Assembly (NCBI RefSeq): GCF_017357405.1 | Contig: NZ_CP071597.1 | Coordinates: 1,178,001-1,242,000, forward strand | DNA from: Halomontanus rarus | GTDB taxonomy: Archaea; Halobacteriota; Halobacteria; Halobacteriales; Natrialbaceae | Reading direction: 5' to 3' | Length of the DNA: 64,000 nucleotides | Notes under the pieces: model-generated | What the model saw: the letters and a program-made list of their open reading frames with translations, nothing else | Database searches by the model: none | What the model was told of the DNA's origin: nothing | Part shown: positions 41,230 through 49,687 of the stretch, piece after piece | How positions within the stretch are numbered: position 1 is the stretch's first letter | Layout: every line of letters begins with the position of its first letter | Program-made: the position numbers and the translations under genes

Positions 41230-43895
41230 CGGTTCTGCAACGACTGAATCCGGTCGGCCGCTCGAGCGTCGCGCCACCCCCGGAAGATCAAATAGACGAT
41301 CGCGAGCGCCCCGATGATGAGGAGCGGTCCAACGACGTCCAGCGCCCGCATAATCGGCAGCGTCAGAACACCCGGAGAGACCGACTCGGCGACCATGAAC
41401 GCTGTTGCGCCGGCCGGCAGCGCGTACGCCCATTTCGGGATAGTGATCGACGTCCGCTGGTCGATCGCGAACAGTCCGCCCGTCGCGACCGTGCCGACCA
41501 GGAGGACGAAACCGAGCCCCGTCAGCGAGCCCGGCAGAATCCCGTCACCCGGCTCGAGTGGCGGACCAACCGCCATGAAACTCCCCTCGTCTGCCTCCTC
41601 GTAAACGATTACCTCACCTCGGACCGATTGATGCGCGCCGTTTTCGTCGATGACGGTCAATTTGACCTCTTTGATACCAGCGCCACCGAATGACTCGTCG
41701 ACGACCTCGCCCTCGCGTTCGACCGAGCCGATTTGCCAGTTGTACTCGACGATCTCGCCCTCGACCCCGTACGAGCCGCTCGCGTCGAACGTGACCAGCT
41801 CACCCGTCGGCGTCGCTTCCGGTTGGATCGACATTACCGGCTCGGGCGGGAATGCCCTGCCGTCCTCTGTCTCGGCGACGTAAATCCCAATCTCCCACGT
41901 TGCCGTTCCGCCGTCGTCGTCCTCGACAGTGAGATCGACGTCGTGCGTTCCATTCTCGCTAAACGATTTAGTGACGACCTCGCCAGTCGCGCTCGAGCCG
42001 TCGCTAAACGTCCAGTCGTATGAGACGACCTCACCGTCGACGTCCGACGAGCCGCTCGCGTCGAACGTCACGGTCTCGCCGACGATCGGTGCGTACGGGT
42101 CCGGTTCGAACATTGCGATCGGTGGTTGGTTAAAGTCGCCCGGGCCCGGCTCGCGGTCGACCCACGTATTGCCGTCGTCGTCGTTTTCAATATCCGATCC
42201 GCTGCCGATATAAATCGTATCAAGGTCGCCAATGACGGTCGTCTCGCCACCGACCTCAATCTCAATCGGTTTCGTTGCGTTTCGCTCACCCCACACGTAC
42301 TTGTCCCCGTTCTGATTCGTGACGGAGATACGGTACGTCTCTAAGTGCTCGAGCTCGACCTCGGCTCTGTTTTCCGGTCCGAATTGATCGACGTCGACCG
42401 GATCGCCGGACGGCGTCTCGATTACCACCTGCGAGAGTGCCGGGTCGAACGTGTCCGTGAAGTCACGGAGACGGTACTTTTGGGTGAACGTCACATTCTC
42501 GTCGTCGCCGCCGTCGCCGTCGTCAATTGGCGAATTGTGGTGCCCTAACGTTTTGAGTGCCACACGCGACCCCTCACTTTGGTTTCCCCCGTCTGGGACG
42601 AACGTTGGCGAGCTGTGACCAATACTGCCGCCAGTTGCAGAGCTCCACAATTCGTCACCCGAGTCAGCCGAGAGCGCGTACACCGAGCTGTCGTAGGACC
42701 CGGCGTACACTGTGCCGTCTGCGACCGTCGGCGAGGAGTGAACGTTATCTCCCGTCGAGTGCTCCCACTCGACGTCGCCCGTGTCCGCCGAGAGCGCATA
42801 CAACGAATTGTCTTGGGACCCGACATACACCGTGCCGTCTGCGACCGTTGGGGAAGACTGTATGGTACTGCCCGTCGAGTGCTCCCACTCGACGTCGCCC
42901 GTGTCCGCCGAGAGCGCATACAACGAGCTGTCCCACGATCCGACGAACACCGTGCCGTCTGCAACCGTCGGCGAGGAATACACAGTACCGCCCGTCGAGT
43001 GCTCCCACTCGACGTCGCCCGACGACGCATTGAGCGCGTACACCGAATCGTCCCCAGATCCGACGTATACTGTGCCGTCTGCGACCGTTGGGGAAGACTG
43101 TACGGCACCGCCCGTCGGGTGCTCCCACTCGACGTCGCCCGTGTCCGCCGAGAGCGCATACAACGAGTCGTCGAGAGACCCGAAATACACCGTGCCGTCT
43201 GCGACCGTCGGCGAGGATTCCATACCGCCACCCACAGAGTGCTCCCACTCGACGTCACCCGACGACGCATTGAGCGCGTACACCGAGTTGTCGTAGGACC
43301 CGACGTACACTGTGCCGTCTGCGACCGTCGGTGAGGAGTGAACGTTATCTCCCGTCGAGTGCTCCCACTCGACGTCACCCGACGACGCATTGAGCGCGTA
43401 CACCGAGTTGTTGTAGGACCCAACGTACACCGTGCCGTCTGCGACCGTCGGCGAGGAGCGCACGCTATTGACCGTCGAGTGCTCCCACTTGACGTCGCCC
43501 GTGTCCGCCGAGAGCGCATACAACGACCCGTCGTCTGAACCGATGTACACCGTACCGCCAGATTGCGCCTGCGTTGAGAGATTGAGATTAAGCGATCCCA
43601 CAGTTTGTGCGTCCAGTGAGCTCGACTCGTCAAATTCTGCCTCTCCCATCGTCGCGCCGACCGAGCCGACCGCCATTGCTGGCACCGACAAGAGGAGGAC
43701 CAACGCGAGAGCGACCGCTCGAGCGTCCGCACTCGCGATCCGCGCGAATAATGCGCGCGTCACGGGGGGGACCCCTGTGATCCTATCTGACACGCGCCCG
43801 CGCGTAGAACGCCGATTTTCGTCGCGATCGTCGCCACCGGGTGGAACTCCATTCGTCGATCTAAGCCCAATTTTTTCGAAAAAATCGTCGAACAT
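41226..43895 (-). CDS. Secreted eight-bladed PQQ-type propeller with PKD domains and C-terminal TM segments
   Basis: An 889-residue surface-type protein. A signal or TM segment (VALALVLLLSVPAMAVGS, about 60-80) leads into eight 40-residue propeller repeats with core SSPTVADGTVYVGS and SLYALSADTGDVEWEH. A beta domain follows, then two PKD domains (AMFEPDPYAPIVGETVTFDASG; SIQPEATPTGELVTFDASG) and three C-terminal TM helices. The repeats are nearly identical in DNA (120-bp period), implying recent expansion. In a virus-like operon this is a candidate host-binding or assembly protein. It begins one base after the ATPase stop. Confidence 0.88.
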   Translation of the reverse strand: MFDDFFEKIGLRSTNGVPPGGDDRDENRRSTRGRVSDRITGVPPVTRALFARIASADARAVALALVLLLSVPAMAVGSVGATMGEAEFDESSSLDAQTVGSLNLNLSTQAQSGGTVYIGSDDGSLYALSADTGDVKWEHSTVNSVRSSPTVADGTVYVGSYNNSVYALNASSGDVEWEHSTGDNVHSSPTVADGTVYVGSYDNSVYALNASSGDVEWEHSVGGGMESSPTVADGTVYFGSLDDSLYALSADTGDVEWEHPTGGAVQSSPTVADGTVYVGSGDDSVYALNASSGDVEWEHSTGGTVYSSPTVADGTVFVGSWDSSLYALSADTGDVEWEHSTGSTIQSSPTVADGTVYVGSQDNSLYALSADTGDVEWEHSTGDNVHSSPTVADGTVYAGSYDSSVYALSADSGDELWSSATGGSIGHSSPTFVPDGGNQSEGSRVALKTLGHHNSPIDDGDGGDDENVTFTQKYRLRDFTDTFDPALSQVVIETPSGDPVDVDQFGPENRAEVELEHLETYRISVTNQNGDKYVWGERNATKPIEIEVGGETTVIGDLDTIYIGSGSDIENDDDGNTWVDREPGPGDFNQPPIAMFEPDPYAPIVGETVTFDASGSSDVDGEVVSYDWTFSDGSSATGEVVTKSFSENGTHDVDLTVEDDDGGTATWEIGIYVAETEDGRAFPPEPVMSIQPEATPTGELVTFDASGSYGVEGEIVEYNWQIGSVEREGEVVDESFGGAGIKEVKLTVIDENGAHQSVRGEVIVYEEADEGSFMAVGPPLEPGDGILPGSLTGLGFVLLVGTVATGGLFAIDQRTSITIPKWAYALPAGATAFMVAESVSPGVLTLPIMRALDVVGPLLIIGALAIVYLIFRGWRDARAADRIQSLQNR
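42650..43560. repeat. 120-bp tandem repeat array encoding propeller blades
   Basis: The segment GTGCTCCCACTCGACGTC recurs on the plus strand with exact 120-base spacing (about 42759, 42879, 42999, 43119, 43239, 43359 and 43479). Two blade types (ALSADTGDVEW and ALNASSGDVEW) alternate irregularly, as if shuffled by recombination. Confidence 0.9.
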
Positions 43896-43896
43896 C

Positions 43897-45051
43897 TCAA
43901 CTCACCTTGATTTTGAGATTGTGATTCGTTGCTCTCGGCATGTCCTTCCAACCGAGATAGTCGAACTTCGTTTCAGTATAGCACAGCGCCTTTCCAACCG
44001 GGAATTTCGACGTGACGTCGGCGTTCATCGGCACCGAGTCGAAGCCGACCACTTTCGACGGCGAGGTCGGATTTGCCTGCCCCGGCATTTGAATCCGCCA
44101 GCGCAGTTTCCGGCGGATAAGGTCGCTGACGTCCTCCTCAGCGTGACCGTACGCGTGAACCGTCACGCCCATCTTTCGGAGGTCGACCCACGAGTCCCGT
44201 AACAGCGTGACTTTCTGATACGATCCGAACCGGTCTTTCTGAACTGACTGTGGTGCGATATCGCCGATTTCGTCAGCGATCCACGTCGTCCAGTGGTGCG
44301 GTCCGTGATCGACTCGAGCGAGCACCCACGCAAACCACCAATGGTCGGCCGGGTCCTCGCGGTCGAACAGCTCACGACCCGTTGGTGGCTCGACGGTCCG
44401 GTCGCTCTCCTCGTAGAGCGCCTGACACCCACGCATTCGCGGGTCCGGATAGACCACGTGAAATGCACCGTGTTGGAGAACCCGGTGATTGAGATCGATC
44501 GGATCGGTGTACCGGACGACCTCGCGGACGATCCGCTCGAGGTCCTCGACGTCGAGGATTACCGACGGGTCAGCTGGATTCTTTGCCTCGAGCCGGACCT
44601 CGACGTCGACGCCCTTCGGGAGACAGAGCCGCGTCCACGGCGCGAGCGGCAGCCACTCCGAGCGCGCACTCGAGCCGCGCCAGACGACAATCGCGTCGTT
44701 GACGTCGAGCTCGCGTGCGGCGAGATAGTTCGCCAGCGTCGATTTACCCGAACCCGGCTTCCCACGGGCGAAAAAGTCCGTCCCGCCCTCTGCCTCGAAC
44801 GCGGGCGGATCGTGGGTCTTTTCGATCAAGTTCGGAACTACTTGCGGGTACTCGAACTTCGAGCGATCCCACGCTGGAATCCCGAAGTGTCGCCGAATGC
44901 TGTCTGCGTCGGTGTGCCGGCGCTCGTCGAGATTGCCACTGATCGCGAGCGCCTGGCGCGTCTCTCGTCTCGGCTCCTCGAATCGCTCGAGGAGTTCCCG
45001 TTTCGCTTCGTCACTGTCAGTCGTCGCTGATTCTGGAATTTGAATACTCAC
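43897..45051 (-). CDS. P-loop ATPase (VP8/HerA-FtsK-like)
   Basis: A 384-residue ATPase with Walker A GKPGSGKS at 97-104 and a Walker B-like hydrophobic strand ending in Asp-Glu (TTWIADEIGD). A single copy of such an ATPase is a hallmark of haloarchaeal pleolipovirus-like genomes, where it is the conserved non-membrane gene of the virion module. It could drive DNA translocation or assembly. Overlap with the 259-residue gene (ATGA) and one-base spacing to the propeller gene put it in the same operon. Confidence 0.83.
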   Translation of the reverse strand: MSIQIPESATTDSDEAKRELLERFEEPRRETRQALAISGNLDERRHTDADSIRRHFGIPAWDRSKFEYPQVVPNLIEKTHDPPAFEAEGGTDFFARGKPGSGKSTLANYLAARELDVNDAIVVWRGSSARSEWLPLAPWTRLCLPKGVDVEVRLEAKNPADPSVILDVEDLERIVREVVRYTDPIDLNHRVLQHGAFHVVYPDPRMRGCQALYEESDRTVEPPTGRELFDREDPADHWWFAWVLARVDHGPHHWTTWIADEIGDIAPQSVQKDRFGSYQKVTLLRDSWVDLRKMGVTVHAYGHAEEDVSDLIRRKLRWRIQMPGQANPTSPSKVVGFDSVPMNADVTSKFPVGKALCYTETKFDYLGWKDMPRATNHNLKIKVS

Positions 45052-45827
45052 GCTAAATGCACCTCTTTGGTCGCTTTCTCGGCGTCTGGCAGTTCCTTCG
45101 CGCGACCCGTGAGGTCGCGCACGCCCGCATTATACGCGGGTACGAGGTACGTCGCCGCGAATAGCTCACGCGCCCGTTTCTGGTCGTCACTCGAGGACGT
45201 GAGCATCGTCACGGTCGACGGCTCGCGATAGCATCGCTCGAGAAAGTCGTCGTCGAGCTCGCCGTGCGTCGCCAGTTCGAGATCGTCACCCCACTCGAGG
45301 ATTGTCGATCGGTCCTCGAGCCCGTCGACGCACTGGGCGAGCACTCGGCCTTGATACGCATCAAGTTCGTCGAGTGCCGGCCGCATGGCGATGTATCGCT
45401 GTTTCAGCGGGTCGTGTCCCGAAGTATCGCCAGCACCCCTCTCGTCGACATACTCGGTCGCGTCTTTCCGAAGACGTCGGAACGCCCGGTGTTCTGAAGG
45501 ACCCAACAGAACGGCCGCCAGACGCTCCCGAAGTGCGTCAGCCGTCTCCGGATCCAACTCTCGCGAGCGCGCCGCGGGAGTCAGTAACGCCGACAACAGC
45601 GCGCGTTCGTCACCGCTCGAAGGAACGCCCCGGAATTGCCGGGCCAGTTCGTGATACCACGACGTCCGGATCTCCCCCAACGTCCGCACCGTCAGTCGTT
45701 GCGACCACTCGAGGACCTCGCGACGCGATCCGAATCCGGTCAACAGTTCTTCACGGAGTCCTTGGATATCGAGCGCGAGCTTTTTCAGCGCCGGCCGGTG
45801 GGACTCGAGGACGTCATCGTTAGTCAT
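45048..45827 (-). CDS. Soluble helical protein of the virion-like operon
   Basis: A 259-residue, charged, helix-rich protein (HRPALKKLALDIQGLREELL and several similar helices) with no TM segment, signal peptide or catalytic motif. It overlaps the upstream membrane-protein gene by 8 nt and the ATPase by 4 nt, so the product is probably a partner of one of these. No family is recognised. Confidence 0.75.
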   Translation of the reverse strand: MTNDDVLESHRPALKKLALDIQGLREELLTGFGSRREVLEWSQRLTVRTLGEIRTSWYHELARQFRGVPSSGDERALLSALLTPAARSRELDPETADALRERLAAVLLGPSEHRAFRRLRKDATEYVDERGAGDTSGHDPLKQRYIAMRPALDELDAYQGRVLAQCVDGLEDRSTILEWGDDLELATHGELDDDFLERCYREPSTVTMLTSSSDDQKRARELFAATYLVPAYNAGVRDLTGRAKELPDAEKATKEVHLA

Positions 45828-47535
45828 CGGCCGGCACCTCCTGGTCGATGTCGTCGGTGGTCGCGCTCGAGGACGTCGCGGATGTCGACGGCGAGCCCGT
45901 CGTGAGTCGACGGTCGACCTCGCCGCCGAACATTTCCTCGATAAGCGTCGCGTCCTGTTTCTCGAGGACGTCGTCTTTCTCCTGTTCGCTCGACGCCTGC
46001 AGCTCGATAATGCGCTCGCGAGCGTCGTCGATCGTCCGCGCGTCGTCGAGCTCGTCGGCGAGGAACATCATGGACATGAACGCCGCGCGGAAGTGACCCG
46101 GTGCGGGTTCAATCCGCGCCCGCCCGCCCGTCGGCGTCGCGCAGAATGCAGCGAGCGCGATCGCGCCCACGCCGAGCGCCCACGCCCACGAAAGCGCCGA
46201 CCCGATCGTCGAAATTGCCATGACGCCGACGAGCGCGAGCCCGCCCATTCGGAGCGCGTCGTCGCGGTCGTCGATCGACGGCAATTCGAACGACCAGCCT
46301 TCCGGCTCGTAATCGATTACAGCGTCGGCGTCCGGATCGACGACGACCAGTTGGTCCCACTTCGACGACGGCAGTTTGATCGCCATTTCGAGCCCCTGAT
46401 AGCCCTCGAGACGCGCTCGAGCGCCGAACACACGGGCAAGGAACGGGAATAGGCCGGGTCGGATTACTGACGGTGGTCCGGCGTCGCCGTCAATTACGAT
46501 TTCCTCCTCGACGTCACCTAGGAACGAATCGATTGCGTCCTCGCCCGACGGTGAGGTCGCATCACGCACGACCGGCCGGAAGAACAACGTTCGCTGTTGG
46601 TGCGCTTCGTAGGTCTCGAGGATGATGATACCGAAGATACCGACGACGAACGCCGCTGCCGCCAGTGGTGCGATAACCAGTAACTCGGCGAGCGTCGAGA
46701 ATTGCGAGACGACCACCACCCCGAGCCCCAGAGAGAGCAGGAAAATCCACTTTCCATACCCAAATCCGGGTCCGCTGCCGGCGCGATCGATCGCACGCTT
46801 ACAGACGACACCCATCCCGAACCCGCCAAACACGATCGGAATCAGAAACTCGAGACTCGCTCGCGTCAGATAGTCGCCCTCGCTCGCGATGCCGGCGCTC
46901 TGTGTGGTCGCCACGGATTCATGGTCGAACGTCCAGCGCGCGCCGTCGATCGCGCCCTCGTCGTCCTCGAGCCACATTGCGACGTGTTGCCGGTCGTCCG
47001 AATTTCTGAGGTCGACCTCGAGCATCGGCCAACCGGGACTAAACGAAAGCTGTTGTTCGTCGACGACGACGTCCGTTGCGACCGTCTCGCGAACAGTCTC
47101 GTTGCCGCGACGCACGTCACGCTCCTCGACGTCGTAATACGCCACGTACGCCGTCACCGACTCGGTCGTTTCCTCGACGTGAATCGTCCGGAGAAACACC
47201 GAATTGCGGTCGACTGTGTCGTCCGATGCGAGATACCGCCAGCTATCGTCGGATGGGTCACCGGGATTTGACCCGATCGCATCGGCCGGCCAGTGGATCA
47301 ACCACCACATCCGTTCGTCCGCAATACGCACGCTCGCGGGCGAATTGGAATAGCTTCGGCCGTCGCGACGCAACTCCTCGAGCGTGAGGTCGTCCTCGAG
47401 CTCGTCGACGCGATCGTCGTCCGTCGCGTTATCCTGCACGCTCGCGCCCGCCCCGTCCGCGATTGCGAGACCAGTCCCGAGCGAGAGAACCAACACGAGC
47501 GCCACGAGCGCCGTCAGAACGATATCTCGGTTCAT
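45820..47535 (-). CDS. Large membrane protein with N-terminal signal peptide
   Basis: A 571-residue protein. A signal peptide (VLTALVALVLVLSLGTGLAIADG) leads to an extracellular beta-rich domain of about 230 residues, then a hydrophobic core with TM helices (FLIPIVFGGFGMGVVC; FLLSLGLGVVVVSQF; LLVIAPLAAAAFVVGIFGIIIL) and a second pair nearer the C-terminus (MGGLALVGVMAISTIGSAL onward). A cytosolic acidic tail ends in Ser/Thr. The topology suits a multi-span envelope protein. It starts 5 nt after the 205-residue gene. Confidence 0.8.
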   Translation of the reverse strand: MNRDIVLTALVALVLVLSLGTGLAIADGAGASVQDNATDDDRVDELEDDLTLEELRRDGRSYSNSPASVRIADERMWWLIHWPADAIGSNPGDPSDDSWRYLASDDTVDRNSVFLRTIHVEETTESVTAYVAYYDVEERDVRRGNETVRETVATDVVVDEQQLSFSPGWPMLEVDLRNSDDRQHVAMWLEDDEGAIDGARWTFDHESVATTQSAGIASEGDYLTRASLEFLIPIVFGGFGMGVVCKRAIDRAGSGPGFGYGKWIFLLSLGLGVVVVSQFSTLAELLVIAPLAAAAFVVGIFGIIILETYEAHQQRTLFFRPVVRDATSPSGEDAIDSFLGDVEEEIVIDGDAGPPSVIRPGLFPFLARVFGARARLEGYQGLEMAIKLPSSKWDQLVVVDPDADAVIDYEPEGWSFELPSIDDRDDALRMGGLALVGVMAISTIGSALSWAWALGVGAIALAAFCATPTGGRARIEPAPGHFRAAFMSMMFLADELDDARTIDDARERIIELQASSEQEKDDVLEKQDATLIEEMFGGEVDRRLTTGSPSTSATSSSATTDDIDQEVPADD

Positions 47536-47540
47536 GGCTC

Positions 47541-48158
47541 TTACGAGTCCTCACCCGCGTTTTTGACCATTAGCGCCGCGCCGAACAGCGCAATCGAGAG
47601 TCCGACGAACCACATTCGAGAGACGTCCGCTGGTAAGAGCGAATCGACGAGCGGAATCGACCCATCCATCGCGACCCATCCGATTACCAGCGTTCCGAGG
47701 TTTGCCAGCTCGAGCGGATTCGCCGCGGCGACGTCTCCAATCATCCCGAGAATCATCGCGACCGACGCCCCGCCGGTCCAGCCGACCGTAATCAGCGTGA
47801 CGACGATCGCCGTGACGATGCCCGTCGCCTGCATAATCGGCCCCGTCGTGCGCTCGCGCAGCTCGTCGAGGAACTCCTCGCCCGTGTCCGCATTTTGGGC
47901 GGATTCCCACCACAGATAGCCGACCAGCAACAGGAATAGAGCGCCGAACACCGGCAGTCCCTCGCCGGTTGCCCATGCGATCGACCCGTCGAGGTCGTCG
48001 AGCGTGAAAGTGTCCCACACGAGATAGCCGACCACCGCCAGAATCCCACCGTAGAACAGCGCAACGGCTCTATCTCGGCGATTCTCCGGGTCGGCTCGGA
48101 TCAACGATGCGACGACCAACAGCGCGACGACACCGAGAACGGTTGTCAGCGCGCTCAT
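47541..48158 (-). CDS. Polytopic membrane protein of the virion-like operon
   Basis: The 205-residue protein has about six hydrophobic helices (TTVLGVVALLVVASLI; VALFYGGILAVVGYLVWDTF; FGALFLLLVGYLWWES; ATGIVTAIVVTLITVGW; and two more). Short loops and Trp-rich ends suit a structural envelope protein. No transporter motif is seen. It is followed after 5 nt by the 571-residue gene. Confidence 0.75.
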   Translation of the reverse strand: MSALTTVLGVVALLVVASLIRADPENRRDRAVALFYGGILAVVGYLVWDTFTLDDLDGSIAWATGEGLPVFGALFLLLVGYLWWESAQNADTGEEFLDELRERTTGPIMQATGIVTAIVVTLITVGWTGGASVAMILGMIGDVAAANPLELANLGTLVIGWVAMDGSIPLVDSLLPADVSRMWFVGLSIALFGAALMVKNAGEDS

Positions 48159-48245
48159 GGTCGCCCCCGCGCGCCCGCTCTCTGTTCCGCTCGCCCTCGA
48201 GTGCGCGATCGCGCTCGAGTGCGAGAGCTCTGTACTCGTGTCGTC

Positions 48246-48506
48246 CTAACGTTTGACATAATCTATCACCGTTTCAGCTGATTTGACCAGTTGATTGAGC
48301 ACGACCAGTCCGCCGACGACGACCAGCGCCGTCGTCATTCGGTCCTGATCGATAAACGCCAATTCCGCACCGAGCTGACCGCTAAGTAACGAGAGCGCCG
48401 GCAGTAACGACCCGGAGAGCGCGAACACTAAATCAGCTGAATTAATGAACACGTCGCCGAGGACCACCAGCGAGCTCCCGAATAGCGCGTTTTCTCTGTC
48501 GATCAT
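48246..48506 (-). CDS. Small membrane protein (two hydrophobic helices)
   Basis: An 86-residue protein starting MIDRENALFGSSLVVLGDVF. The start at 48506 gives a 4-nt overlap with the upstream gene stop; a Met four codons earlier is an alternative. It has two long hydrophobic stretches, LVFALSGSLLPALSLLSG and MTTALVVVGGLVVLNQLV, and a short charged C-terminus. It may be a small envelope protein. The 86-nt gap to the next gene downstream is the largest gap in this operon. Confidence 0.72.
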   Translation of the reverse strand: MIDRENALFGSSLVVLGDVFINSADLVFALSGSLLPALSLLSGQLGAELAFIDQDRMTTALVVVGGLVVLNQLVKSAETVIDYVKR

Positions 48507-48952
48507 TCTTTGAACCACTCTCCGACGTACGGGATTTGCGAGACCGACGGCAGCGCGTCGAGCGGGATGTACGTCGAGACGACGCTCTCAACAGCGCTCA
48601 ACAGCACAACGGCCAACAGAACCGGCACCGTCCACGCGACCAGCGCTGCGATCGGCGCGGCGAACCCGAGCTCGAGGACGACCGAATTTATCTCCCGGCC
48701 GACGGCCGTCCATGCACCGACGAGACCGTTCAAAACGCCGTAGATCATCGTGATAATCGGCGTCGCGATCGCCGTCGTTGGAACTACCGCCACTTGCCGC
48801 CAGAGCACCTCGACGTATGCGAGGACGATCGACCACATTGCGAGGATTCCCTCGACGATTATCGTCCAGATATAGCCGAACGGGTCTTGTGCGAGCTCGA
48901 CCAGTGGCTCCGGCAGCTCTGGTCGGAGGTCGCCCCACGTGACGTCAACCAT
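48503..48952 (-). CDS. Membrane protein of the virion-like operon (149 residues)
   Basis: The start at 48952 (MVDVTWGDLRPELPEPLVEL) is chosen because its ATG overlaps the upstream gene end by 8 nt. Several hydrophobic helices follow (IIVEGILAMWSIVLAYVEVL; IATPIITMIYGVLNGLVGAW; APIAALVAWTVPVLLAVVLL), then a soluble tail ending VSQIPYVGEWFKE. That tail resembles the end of the 126-residue protein two genes upstream (IPIVDDLLPWR), hinting that these genes are paralogues. Confidence 0.75.
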   Translation of the reverse strand: MVDVTWGDLRPELPEPLVELAQDPFGYIWTIIVEGILAMWSIVLAYVEVLWRQVAVVPTTAIATPIITMIYGVLNGLVGAWTAVGREINSVVLELGFAAPIAALVAWTVPVLLAVVLLSAVESVVSTYIPLDALPSVSQIPYVGEWFKE

Positions 48953-49301
48953 TCGACCACACCCCGCGAATGTAATCGAGTATCTCCTCGAGCAACCGGA
49001 AGACGAGGACGACCAGAACCACCACGGCAACGAACGTCAGCGGCCCCATATTCGGCAGTGAGGTCGCCGCTATGTGCCACGCGAGCCCCATCGTCTGTCT
49101 CGGTTGCGCGAACAGTGAGACGGCAGCAATCCGGACCGCACTAAAGCCCGCGTCCGCGATATCCGCCGGTACGGACCACGCCGCGGTGAGAAACCCGATG
49201 TAGCCGTCCCACATCGCATAGACCAGCGACGACACCATCGTCGTCACTAACGCCGTCGCCCGAATCCGCCCGTTTTTCACGTACGTCTCGGCGTCGACCA
49301 T
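48945..49301 (-). CDS. Membrane protein of the virion-like operon (118 residues)
   Basis: Starts MVDAETYVKNGRIRATALV. Three hydrophobic stretches (TALVTTMVSSLVYAMWDGYI; SAVRIAAVSLFAQP; GPLTFVAVVVLVVLVFRLLE) make it an integral membrane protein. The end overlaps the 149-residue gene start by 8 nt. No family is recognised. Small size and several TM segments are like the internal VP3-type membrane proteins of pleolipoviruses, but I cannot align them. Confidence 0.72.
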   Translation of the reverse strand: MVDAETYVKNGRIRATALVTTMVSSLVYAMWDGYIGFLTAAWSVPADIADAGFSAVRIAAVSLFAQPRQTMGLAWHIAATSLPNMGPLTFVAVVVLVVLVFRLLEEILDYIRGVWSNG

Positions 49302-49304
49302 CGT

Positions 49305-49685
49305 TCACCTCCACGGAAGAAGGTCGTCGACGATCGGTATCTCCGGGTCGAAGAACTCCCACGCGGCCCAACCCAGCGCGATCGAGACGACCGCGACCAT
49401 GAACGTCGCCGGCCCGAAGAATGCCCAATCGCCTTGTGTGATTGAGTAGAGCGAGTATCGAGCGCCCCCCGAGAGGAGGATTGTCGGTTCGGTGAGGAAC
49501 GCGACGAAAAAGTCACGCGACGCCGCGAACACGTCCAGAAAGTCCGCGATACCGTCGAACGCCGATGATATCACCATAATCGCCCCGCCGAAAATGGCAT
49601 AAATCGCGCCCGAGATACCGCTCATCATCGCGGCAGCAGGGTTTGTTCCCTCGCCCCGGTCGAGGTAGTCGTCGCTCGAGCTCAT
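49305..49685 (-). CDS. Membrane protein of the virion-like operon (126 residues)
   Basis: The Met at 49685 (MSSSDDYLDRGEGTNPAAAM) is preferred because it follows the upstream stop (49688) by two bases; a Met five codons earlier would overlap. Hydrophobic helices AAMMSGISGAIYAIFGGAIMV and ATFMVAVVSIALGWAAWEFF bracket a middle segment, and the tail ends IPIVDDLLPWR. A candidate VP3-like internal membrane protein. Confidence 0.72.
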   Translation of the reverse strand: MSSSDDYLDRGEGTNPAAAMMSGISGAIYAIFGGAIMVISSAFDGIADFLDVFAASRDFFVAFLTEPTILLSGGARYSLYSITQGDWAFFGPATFMVAVVSIALGWAAWEFFDPEIPIVDDLLPWR

Positions 49686-49687
49686 CC

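Noticed and set aside
40873..41433. Longer 186-codon version of the zinc-knuckle gene
   Set aside because: The extension runs through the propeller gene's 3' end, and the internal ATG makes a 4-nt overlap typical of this operon.
42650..43560. Regular 120-bp repeats considered as a CRISPR array
   Set aside because: The repeats are coding, with no unique spacers of CRISPR length and no cas genes.
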